From M3007 sp041392625 (GTDB lineage: Bacteria > Bacteroidota > Bacteroidia > Chitinophagales > Saprospiraceae), in NCBI GenBank assembly GCA_041392625.1, contig JAWKLR010000020.1, forward strand, positions 1-64,000: a stretch of 64,000 nucleotides of DNA, read 5' to 3'. The position numbers and the translations under genes were made by a program. A model generated the notes under the pieces. The model was not told where the DNA came from. It saw nothing but the letters and a program-made list of their open reading frames with translations, and ran no database searches. Position 1 is the first letter of the stretch, and each line of letters opens with the position of its first letter. Of this stretch, positions 43,813 to 51,640 are shown piece by piece.

Positions 43813-45219
43813 ATGTTCAAACAAGCAAACACACTCTTGATTCTGTTTATGCTCCCAATGTTCTGTCTGGCACAAGACGGAGTTGAAGCCAACCTTTTGG
43901 GGCACTGGCATGACCCATCTATCCCGGGTTCATCCTTTTACGACAACCGCTACAACGAAGTTTGGGGGCACTACGTCAATGGCCGTGAAATCGGAATTAT
44001 TGGCTCTACTCAGGGCACGCATTTTATTGATGTAACCGATCCGGCTAGCCCGGAAGAAGTTGCCTTTGTAGCCGGAAAGTTTCAAGGGACAAGCGTCGTT
44101 CACAGAGATTACAAAACCTTTGGAAACTACATCTACGCCGTTTGTGATGAAGGGCCAAGCAGTCTTCAAATTTTCGATGTCTCCGATCTTCCGGATACCG
44201 TTTATACCGTTTATGATTCGGATGCACTGTTTGTTCGTGCGCACAACTGCTGGGTGGATACCAGCTCTCAGAAATTCTATCTTTTTGCAGCCGGTGGTGG
44301 CGCATTAGGATTTACCGGTTTGGCTGTTTATGATATCAGCGAGCCCCTGAATCCAGTTTTTATCAACAAATTCAATTCCATCGGGGGCTTTGGTTTTGGC
44401 CATGTGCATGATGGATTTGTTCGGAACGATACCGCCTACCTGAATTGTGGAAACGATGGTTTTTGCGTAGCAGATTTCAGTAACCCTGCAAGCCCAACCC
44501 TATTGGGTACAATGACTGGCTATCAGGGTGCTGGATACAACCATGCAGGCTGGCTCAGTGAAGATGCACAATACTACTATTTGACTGATGAGACACATGG
44601 CTCTCCGGTGAAAACCGTTGATGTGTCTGATTTTGCAGACATATCCGTTGTAGACACCTACAATGCAGAGTCGGTTCAATCTCAGATTCCACATAACCCT
44701 ATTGTAGCCTGTGACTACCTGTATGTATCTTATTACTACGATGGACTTCAGGTATACGATATTTCTGATCCTGAAAACGTTACCCGCGCTTTGTACTACG
44801 ATACGTATGATGCACCGGATGGAACAAGTTATAAAGGAGCCTGGGGTGTATATCCCTTCCTTCCTTCGGGCAACATTCTGGTCTCGGATATGCAGACAGG
44901 TTTGTATGTTTTTGAAGGGGTAGGCGATGGTTGTAACGGGCCCTCCGTTGCAGTGCAAAACCCAGCGCAGAATGACTTCGAAATTTACCCACAACCTGCT
45001 TCAGATTTCCTGACAATCGCTATGAATGGAAGTTTGGAAGACATGCATTTGCAGCTGGTAAACAGCGAGGGAAAAACGGTTTGGTTTCAAGCAAATTTGC
45101 CTGCATCCGATCAAGTGCAACTGGAACTTCCTGCCGGATTACCGAATGGATTGTACATTTTGCATTTGAAGGGTGAAAAGCAGATGAGTACACATAAGTT
45201 GTTGATTCAACGGAATTAA
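43813..45219 (+). CDS. Choice-of-anchor B family protein with T9SS type A sorting domain
   Basis: 468 residues. Signal peptide MFKQANTLLILFMLPMFCLA, then a beta-propeller of the choice-of-anchor B family (LVIP-like repeats such as HFIDVTDPASPEEVAFV, LQIFDVSDLPDTV, LAVYDISEPLNPVF, FCVADFSNPASPT). The C-terminal 85 residues are a T9SS type A sorting domain (IYPQPASDFLTI ... NGLYILHLKGE ... HKLLIQ). It should be exported by Sec and then type IX secretion to the surface. It starts 5 bases after ftsQ, so it is co-transcribed with the division genes, an unexpected place for an extracellular protein. It is followed by 187 bases and the ftsA promoter. Confidence 0.92.
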   Translation: MFKQANTLLILFMLPMFCLAQDGVEANLLGHWHDPSIPGSSFYDNRYNEVWGHYVNGREIGIIGSTQGTHFIDVTDPASPEEVAFVAGKFQGTSVVHRDYKTFGNYIYAVCDEGPSSLQIFDVSDLPDTVYTVYDSDALFVRAHNCWVDTSSQKFYLFAAGGGALGFTGLAVYDISEPLNPVFINKFNSIGGFGFGHVHDGFVRNDTAYLNCGNDGFCVADFSNPASPTLLGTMTGYQGAGYNHAGWLSEDAQYYYLTDETHGSPVKTVDVSDFADISVVDTYNAESVQSQIPHNPIVACDYLYVSYYYDGLQVYDISDPENVTRALYYDTYDAPDGTSYKGAWGVYPFLPSGNILVSDMQTGLYVFEGVGDGCNGPSVAVQNPAQNDFEIYPQPASDFLTIAMNGSLEDMHLQLVNSEGKTVWFQANLPASDQVQLELPAGLPNGLYILHLKGEKQMSTHKLLIQRN

Positions 45220-45301
45220 CAGCTGAAGAAAAAAATAAAATGAAAACACCTGGAATTATTTAATAAAGCTAAGTGTTTTAAACAAAAAAAATACAAAAAA
45301 A

Positions 45302-45332
45302 TTTGAAGCTTTTAGCTTTAAAACTATCTTTG
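45302..45332 (+). promoter_or_regulatory. Promoter for ftsA-ftsZ
   Basis: TTTG (45302-45305), a 19-base spacer and TATCTTTG (45325-45332) give a near-perfect Bacteroidota promoter, 75 bases before ftsA. A second, imperfect box (TAATCTTTG, 45392-45400) ends just before the ATG. Confidence 0.7.
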
Positions 45333-45406
45333 TACCTGGAATGGAAAAACTGACAGGTGCAAAGTGTCGGTTAAACTGAATTTTTTCACTATAATCTTTG
45401 CACACA

Positions 45407-46732
45407 ATGACCGAATTAGCAAAACAAACACCAGATGTAGTTGTCGCCCTGGATATTGGCACAACTAAGGTTTGCTGCCTTGCAGGCAGGAAGAATGACC
45501 ACGGTAAGTTGGAGATTCTTGGTGTTGGAAAAGTAGACAGCATTGGCGTCTTGCGCGGTGTTGTTTCCAACATCGAAAAAACTGTCAAAGCGATCCGCGA
45601 GGCAGTCGAACTAGCCGAGCGTCAGGCGGGAATGAAGTTTCATGTGGTGCATGTCGGTATTGCCGGCCAGCACATCAAGAGTCTTCAGCACCGCGGTATC
45701 CTGACTCGCGACAGCGATCACACCGAAATCGCCTCCCCAGACATTGATCGTTTGGTAAATGACATGTTCAAATTGGTGCTCCCTCCGGGAGACAAGATCA
45801 TCCACGTATTCCCTCAGGAATTTACCGTGGATAATGAACAGGGCATCACCGATCCGATTGGCATGTGTGGCGTGCGCCTTGAGGCAAATTTTCACATCAT
45901 CACCGGCCAAATCACGGCTATTAACAACATTTTCCGCTGCGTAGAAAAGGCTGGCTTGAAAGTCGCTGACATTACGCTTGAGCCAATTGCCAGCTCTCAC
46001 TCGGTGCTTTCCGAGGAAGAGAAACAGGCAGGCGTTGCTCTGGTGGATATGGGTGGTGGTACAACAGACATTACCATCTTTCAGGATGGAATTATCCGCC
46101 ATACCGCGGTGATTCCGTTTGGTGGCAATGTTATTACAGCCGATATCAAGGAAGGTTGCACCGTCATGCAGGCACAGGCCGAAAAACTGAAGCAGAAGTT
46201 CGGTTCGGCGCTGGCAAATGAGGTGATCGACAACCGCATCGTGACTATCCCCGGCCTGAAAGGACGGGAACACAAAGAAATTAGCGAAAAGAACCTGGTT
46301 CGGATTATCCAGGCCCGTATGGAAGAAGTACTTGATTATGTACTTTGGGAAATTCGGCGCAGTGGATACGAGCGCAAACTCATCGGTGGCATTGTGTTCA
46401 CCGGTGGTGGTTCGTTACTGACCAATGTCGACAAACTCACCGAGTACCACACAGGCATGTCTTGCCGGATTGGGGTACCTGTTGAACACTTGGGACATGG
46501 TTACAACGAACGGGTTTGCAGTCCGATCTATGCAACAGCACTTGGCTTGTTGTTGGGTGGTCTGGAAGATCTGGAACATGCCGGGGCTCCGGTATTTGCC
46601 GATGAGGCACGTTCCGACCAACAGGCGCCATCCAATGTTTCTGAAGAAAAATCCGCTTCCTGGTTGGAAAATATTTTCCAGCGCACCAAGGAATGGTTTG
46701 AAGCAGAGCCAGACATGGACTTCAACAAGTAA
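45407..46732 (+). CDS. ftsA: Cell division protein FtsA
   Basis: 441 residues from ATG 45407 (a TTG three codons earlier is in frame but less likely). Actin-fold ATPase that anchors FtsZ to the membrane: ALDIGTTKVCCLAG at the N-terminus, the FtsA-specific 1C subdomain (EFTVDNEQGITDPIGMCG), DMGGGTTDITIF and VFTGGGSLL. The C-terminus WLENIFQRTKEWFEAE is amphipathic, suitable as the membrane-targeting helix. Followed 43 bases later by ftsZ. Confidence 0.96.
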   Translation: MTELAKQTPDVVVALDIGTTKVCCLAGRKNDHGKLEILGVGKVDSIGVLRGVVSNIEKTVKAIREAVELAERQAGMKFHVVHVGIAGQHIKSLQHRGILTRDSDHTEIASPDIDRLVNDMFKLVLPPGDKIIHVFPQEFTVDNEQGITDPIGMCGVRLEANFHIITGQITAINNIFRCVEKAGLKVADITLEPIASSHSVLSEEEKQAGVALVDMGGGTTDITIFQDGIIRHTAVIPFGGNVITADIKEGCTVMQAQAEKLKQKFGSALANEVIDNRIVTIPGLKGREHKEISEKNLVRIIQARMEEVLDYVLWEIRRSGYERKLIGGIVFTGGGSLLTNVDKLTEYHTGMSCRIGVPVEHLGHGYNERVCSPIYATALGLLLGGLEDLEHAGAPVFADEARSDQQAPSNVSEEKSASWLENIFQRTKEWFEAEPDMDFNK

Positions 46733-46775
46733 GCTTATTTCAACTAATTTCTTAATTCATTAAAAATCTTGGCTT

Positions 46776-48266
46776 ATGCTTTTCGATTTGCCGAAGGAAG
46801 AGCCTTCAATCATAAAAATCATAGGTGTCGGTGGTGGTGGATCCAACGCCGTAACACATATGTACAAGCAAGGTATCGTTGGCGTGGATTACGCAATCTG
46901 CAATACCGATGCACAGGCAATGGAACTATCTCCTGTACCTGAAAAAATCCAGCTTGGATACGGCCTTACTGAAGGCCGCGGAGCCGGTAGCAAACCCGAT
47001 GTGGGTAAGGCTGCCTGTGAAGCAAGCATTGATGATATTAAAGAGTTTCTGGGTGATGGCACCAAAATGGTGTTTATCACTGCCGGCATGGGTGGTGGTA
47101 CCGGTACCGGTGCTGCTCCAATCCTGGCTAAAACAGCCCAGGAAATGAAAATCCTGACTGTAGGGATTGTCACGCTCCCGTTTACCTTCGAAGGGCGCAC
47201 CCGTGTAGCCAATGGCTATGAAGGACTGGAAGAGTTGCGTAAAAATGTGGACTGTTTGGTGATTGTCAGCAACGACAAACTGCGCCAGATTCACGGAAAT
47301 CTCAGCATCTCTCAGGCGTTTTCTCAGGCAGATAACATTCTTTGTACTGCAGCCAAAGGTATTGCTGAGATCATCACCGTACCAGGGTATGTAAACGTTG
47401 ACTTTGAGGACGTGAACACCGTAATGCGCTCCTCTGGAGTAGCCATTATGGGTACTGCCGCTGTTGACGGTGAAGGTCGCGCACGCCGTGCAGTGGATGA
47501 GGCATTGAACTCGCCGTTGTTGGAAGACAACAACATTCACGGGGCTCAGCACATTCTGGTTAATATCACATCCGGTACCAAAGAGGCTACCATGGATGAG
47601 ATTTTTGAAATCACCGAATTTGTTCAGAATGAAGCCGGTGACAATGCCAACCTGATTTGGGGTAACTGCCACGACGAACGTTTGGGCGAAAAAATCAGTG
47701 TAACGATTATTGCAACTGGATTTGAAGCCAGCCGCAAAGCGCCACCCATCCCAGGCTTGCGTTTGAATACAAATCAGAATAAAACCAAGGATGGCCGCGA
47801 GATCGTTCACCTGGATGATGAACCTAAGCCAGAGCCTGAAATGTTGTTTCAGGTAAAGCCAGAGGATCAGCCGGTAGACGAAAAAGCTGCCAATACCATT
47901 GAGTTTGAAAGCGATAATATTCGGAACACCATTGAGAAGTTTCGTCACGGACAATATGCTTCGAACGACCCATTTGTTCAGGGCGAAAGTCCTGAACTTA
48001 CTCCCGAAGAGCGTCGCCGTCAGATGGAAGCTTTTCAGCGGAGAAAGGAAGAGGTGCGGAACCGTCCGATCAATGTGGTTAAACTGAATTCACCACAAAC
48101 CATCATTGAACTGGAATCACAGCCTGCCTACCTTCGCAAGAATGTAAACCTGGATGATGTTCCGAATGCAAGTGAATCCGGTATGTCAAACTGGACACTT
48201 TCGATTGATGACGAACCAGAAATTAAAGTAAAGTCAAATTCTTATTTGCACGATAATGTTGACTAG
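46776..48266 (+). CDS. ftsZ: Cell division protein FtsZ
   Basis: 496 residues. Tubulin-like GTPase forming the Z-ring. IIGVGGGGSNAV near residue 15, tubulin signature GMGGGTGTGAAP near 105, and the T7 loop region NVDFEDVNTVMRSSG. The GTPase core ends near 320; a long tail of about 175 residues follows, acidic then Arg-rich (SPELTPEERRRQMEAFQRRK). Long FtsZ tails are common in Bacteroidota. The extreme C-terminus (EPEIKVKSNSYLHDNVD) does not look like the canonical FtsA-binding peptide. Last gene of the cluster, followed by a terminator. Confidence 0.97.
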   Translation: MLFDLPKEEPSIIKIIGVGGGGSNAVTHMYKQGIVGVDYAICNTDAQAMELSPVPEKIQLGYGLTEGRGAGSKPDVGKAACEASIDDIKEFLGDGTKMVFITAGMGGGTGTGAAPILAKTAQEMKILTVGIVTLPFTFEGRTRVANGYEGLEELRKNVDCLVIVSNDKLRQIHGNLSISQAFSQADNILCTAAKGIAEIITVPGYVNVDFEDVNTVMRSSGVAIMGTAAVDGEGRARRAVDEALNSPLLEDNNIHGAQHILVNITSGTKEATMDEIFEITEFVQNEAGDNANLIWGNCHDERLGEKISVTIIATGFEASRKAPPIPGLRLNTNQNKTKDGREIVHLDDEPKPEPEMLFQVKPEDQPVDEKAANTIEFESDNIRNTIEKFRHGQYASNDPFVQGESPELTPEERRRQMEAFQRRKEEVRNRPINVVKLNSPQTIIELESQPAYLRKNVNLDDVPNASESGMSNWTLSIDDEPEIKVKSNSYLHDNVD

Positions 48267-48622
48267 TCCTGGCAATCAAAAAAGTTTGATTGAGGGAATA
48301 GTTTAAAAATCTAATTCGGTTTTTCCAATTCCATGGCGGTCTGGTACTTCGGTGCCGGCCGCCTTTTTTTAGTGCCAATTCCATTCTATGTCCCTATCCT
48401 CCTTTGAGACACGATTTATCGCATCTCAAACTCATGTGCCCTATACAGAAGCCCCACAATGAGGATCTGCGTAAGCTAGTATTGTACATAAGTTCCTCAC
48501 CAAGATTTTGATCTGGGTTGACCTGTTGACTTGATCTGATGGCGTGTTTGGATATCCTTTTTTATATTTGCCGATGGGGTTGTCTTATTCTGCACCCCAT
48601 ACCTTCAACCCAGACTGTTTGT
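48267..48622. other. Intergenic region between ftsZ and the SulP transporter
   Basis: About 355 bases. The first 100 hold the ftsZ terminator. The rest has no recognisable RNA gene or strong TAnnTTTG box. The open frame upstream of the SulP start (from 48539) is Cys-rich and rejected. Confidence 0.5.
48335..48370 (+). terminator. Terminator of the dcw cluster
   Basis: GGCGGTCTGG pairs with CCGGCCGCC (one bulge) around a TACTTCGGTG loop and is followed by seven T, 70 bases after the ftsZ stop. Confidence 0.8.
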
Positions 48623-50044
48623 ATGCCTTTGACATCTTCCCATGAAATTCCTTTTGATTGGTTTAAAGGGCTTGCGCAAAATTGGAGAAATGATCTGATT
48701 GCTGCTGTAAGTGTTTCATTGGTTGCAATGCCCCTTGCACTTGGTATTGCTGTGGCTTCAGGGGTCCCTCCTATGTCGGGTGTTTTATCTGCAATTATTG
48801 GGGGAGTGGTTACAACCATCATTCGCGGTAGCCATCTTACAATTAATGGGCCGACCGCTGGACTGATTGCTTCGGTACTTGCAGCATTGGCCGCCTTAGA
48901 CGATGGGTCGGGCCGCGCATTGAATTATGTATTAGCCGCAATCGTGGTAGCGGGAGGAATCCAGACCCTGATGGGTTTATTTAAATGGGGAAAGTTTGCA
49001 GAGTTTTTTCCGTCATCAGTGATCCATGGAATTCTGGCTGCAATTGGTGTCATTATCATTGCCAAACAAACACATGTAGCGCTGGGTACTGTTCCTGATC
49101 CGGGAAATACCATAGAGGTTCTCAAAGATATTTTTCGAAAGATAGGGACTTTGAATCCTGTTGTCACTGCAATCTCCTTGTTTGGTTTGTTGCTTCTGAT
49201 CTTCCATGCTCGCATCAGTTACAAACTATTTCACATGTTACCGGCACCCATGTGGGTTCTGTTTCTGTCTATACCTTTTGTTTACTTTTTTGATTTTTTT
49301 CATCCCCATTTCGTCCATTTCTTTGGACATGATTACTCTGTAGGGCCTCAGTATTTGATTGAAATACCAGACAACCCACTTGATTGCTTGATTTACCCTG
49401 ATTTTTCTAAAATTCATACTGGTCCATTTTGGCTGGCAGTAATTTCTATTACGCTAATTGCTTCGGTCGAAACACTTGCAAGTACCAAAGCAGTTGATAA
49501 ACTGGATCCGTATAAGCGACAAACCGATTTGAACCGCGACCTGATTGGTGTTGGAATGAGTACGATGATTTCTGGTGCCCTTGGGGGACTTCCAATTATC
49601 AGTGTGATTATTCGAAGCACGGTCAATATTCACAACAATGCACGGACACGTTGGTCTAACTTTTTCCACGGCGTATTGCTCATACTTTTTATCGTTTTAA
49701 TGGCTCCGTTGATTCAAATGGTGCCCCTGGCCGCTCTTGCAATCATCCTGGTTTTCACTGGTTTTAAGTTGGCTTCACCCCGCGTTTTTGCGCATGCCTA
49801 CGAGCAGGGCATGGAGCAACTGCTTTTCCTTTCAGGCACGTTAATTATTACCCTATATACCAATTTACTGGGTGGGATAATCGGTGGAACCATTCTGACC
49901 TTAACCGTTCATATTTTACTCGCTCGAGTGCCTGTTACCTCCTTTTTTAAAATGGTATTTCATTCCGGTACCCGAATGGTAAACAAAGGGGATGGGAACT
50001 ATGAAATCAGGATAAAGGCATTGTCAATTTTTTGTCTGTCCTGA
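48623..50044 (+). CDS. SulP-family anion transporter, membrane part (split from its STAS domain)
   Basis: 473 residues from ATG 48623; the frame upstream gives no homologous residues. About 10-12 transmembrane helices with SulP motifs: VAMPLALGIAVASGVPPMSGVLSA, GPTAGLIASVLAAL, SSVIHGILAAIGVIIIAKQ, and ASVETLASTKAVDKLDP with DLIGVGMSTMISGALGGLPIISVIIRSTVN (quoted in part). SulP proteins move sulfate, bicarbonate or other anions. The sequence ends IKALSIFCLS where the STAS domain should start. A one-base deletion in the T6 run at 50028-50033 explains this; with seven T it reads into the next open frame as SIFLSVLKLKSLL. Confidence 0.9.
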   Translation: MPLTSSHEIPFDWFKGLAQNWRNDLIAAVSVSLVAMPLALGIAVASGVPPMSGVLSAIIGGVVTTIIRGSHLTINGPTAGLIASVLAALAALDDGSGRALNYVLAAIVVAGGIQTLMGLFKWGKFAEFFPSSVIHGILAAIGVIIIAKQTHVALGTVPDPGNTIEVLKDIFRKIGTLNPVVTAISLFGLLLLIFHARISYKLFHMLPAPMWVLFLSIPFVYFFDFFHPHFVHFFGHDYSVGPQYLIEIPDNPLDCLIYPDFSKIHTGPFWLAVISITLIASVETLASTKAVDKLDPYKRQTDLNRDLIGVGMSTMISGALGGLPIISVIIRSTVNIHNNARTRWSNFFHGVLLILFIVLMAPLIQMVPLAALAIILVFTGFKLASPRVFAHAYEQGMEQLLFLSGTLIITLYTNLLGGIIGGTILTLTVHILLARVPVTSFFKMVFHSGTRMVNKGDGNYEIRIKALSIFCLS

Positions 50045-50877
50045 AATTAAAATCACTGCTGAATGCTGTCCCTAAGGCGCAAAACCTAAAGATAAATCTG
50101 TCAACTGCCCGGCTGGTTGACCTTACGGTCCTTGAAAATCTTGAAGATTTCAAACGGATGTATGAGCGAAATGGTGGTAACGTTCGAATTTCGGGACTTG
50201 AGCACCACGTTGCCTCTACAAGTCACCGCTATGCATTGCGCAGCCAGATCACGCCAATTCCACATAAATTATCACAACGCCAGCAGGCGATTAAAAAACT
50301 GGCACTAAAACACCAATGGACCTATCGGCAGGAAATACTTTGGGATGATTCATACTTGCGAAATTTCCGGTTTTTTGAAATCCGACCTATTGAACGGAAA
50401 ACAAATGTGATCAACGGTGAGTACCCTGAATACAATGCTCAGTGGGAAATCAGCGATATTACATTTGATGAGGGCGCATTGATGGCTTCCGAGGTGTACA
50501 ATACAACTGTCCAGGTCTTGCAACTACCGGTTGAAATTCCCGAGTTTGTCCTGGAAGCAGAGGGCTTCTTTGATAAGATTTTTGATCGGGTAATGGCTTA
50601 CACCGGGCAGCAGGATATTGACTTTAAGTTGTTCACCAAGTTTTCAAGTGAGTTTTTATTAAAAGGAGAGGATGAAAAGGCTATACGGGCATTCTTCACG
50701 AAGGATGTCATAGATTTTCTTGAAAATGAAAACATTTATCACATTGAAAGCAATGGTAAGGACTTGTTGATCTTCCGTTATTTGCGTTTGGCTCGCGTAG
50801 CAGAGATGACCAAAATGCTCGAATTCACAAAAGAACTGGTTCATGTCATTGTAGATAAAAATAAAAATGCTGGTTAA
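50032..50877 (+). CDS. STAS domain and C-terminal extension of the SulP transporter
   Basis: 281 codons starting at a TTG inside the preceding gene. The first 75 residues form a STAS domain (LKSLLNAVPKAQNLKINLSTARLVD, ERNGGNVRISGLEHH, quoted in part), normally the cytoplasmic tail of SulP proteins. Residues 90-281 add a domain I do not recognise (KKLALKHQWTYRQEILWDD...). In that domain FFEIRPIERK, EYPEYNAQWEISDITFDEG and LLIFRYLRLA stand out. It is best read as one 751-residue gene, 48623-50877, with a frameshift. If the slip is real, the soluble part might be made separately from TTG, but no start signal supports this. Confidence 0.75.
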   Translation: MSVLKLKSLLNAVPKAQNLKINLSTARLVDLTVLENLEDFKRMYERNGGNVRISGLEHHVASTSHRYALRSQITPIPHKLSQRQQAIKKLALKHQWTYRQEILWDDSYLRNFRFFEIRPIERKTNVINGEYPEYNAQWEISDITFDEGALMASEVYNTTVQVLQLPVEIPEFVLEAEGFFDKIFDRVMAYTGQQDIDFKLFTKFSSEFLLKGEDEKAIRAFFTKDVIDFLENENIYHIESNGKDLLIFRYLRLARVAEMTKMLEFTKELVHVIVDKNKNAG

Positions 50878-50885
50878 GCACTAAA

Positions 50886-51518
50886 ATGATTGATTACTAC
50901 AACGCCCGCGCTACAGAGTATGACAGCTTGTACAATAAACCCGAAAGGCAAATTGATTTAGCCTGGATGAAACAGCATTTCAAGAAGGTTTTTAAAGATA
51001 AAAGAGTACTTGAAGTAGCATGCGGAACAGGGTATTGGACACAATGTATCAGCGAATCCGCTCAATCTATTTTTGCTACCGACCTGAGCCCGGCTGTATT
51101 GGAAGTTGCCGGTAAGAAAACATACAGTTGTTCGGTTGATTTTGAATTAAAGGACTTATTCGAATTGCAGGAATCAGGTGAAACATTTGATGCGGTTTTT
51201 GCCGGTTTTATTGTTTCGCATATTGAAGTTCAGGCACTCCAGGAGTTTGCAAATGCACTAATGAAAGTGGTAAGCCCTGGGGGAATATTGGTATTGACAG
51301 ATAATCGGTTGGTGCCCGGCAGCAATACACCCATTTCCAGAACGGATGCGCATGGCAATACCTACCAGCAGCGAACCTTGGCGGATGGCCGATCCTTTGA
51401 AGTATTAAAGAACTTTTCCTCCATACAACAATTGGAACAGACTTTTGGACCTTACGGCCACACTCGTCGCTGGTCTTTGCTGGAGCATTATTTTATTTAC
51501 ACGGTAATTCGTGCGTAA
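50886..51518 (+). CDS. Class I SAM-dependent methyltransferase
   Basis: 210 residues with motif I VLEVACGTGYWTQ, an acidic ribose-binding ATDLSPAVLE, and DAVFAGFIVSHI (motif IV region). The substrate is unknown; the size and ATEYDSLYNKPER start recall small-molecule methyltransferases of the UbiE/COQ5-like group. It starts 8 bases after the SulP gene and is probably co-transcribed. Confidence 0.88.
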   Translation: MIDYYNARATEYDSLYNKPERQIDLAWMKQHFKKVFKDKRVLEVACGTGYWTQCISESAQSIFATDLSPAVLEVAGKKTYSCSVDFELKDLFELQESGETFDAVFAGFIVSHIEVQALQEFANALMKVVSPGGILVLTDNRLVPGSNTPISRTDAHGNTYQQRTLADGRSFEVLKNFSSIQQLEQTFGPYGHTRRWSLLEHYFIYTVIRA

Positions 51519-51640
51519 TAATCTAATCCGGCCACCTAATTATTACTCTTTCCTCCTTTGGATTTTATGATGCGTTTGTGACATTCAATTTTCCCACAGA
51601 ACCTCCGGGATGACCTAATCTTGTGCCCAAAACAAATTGA

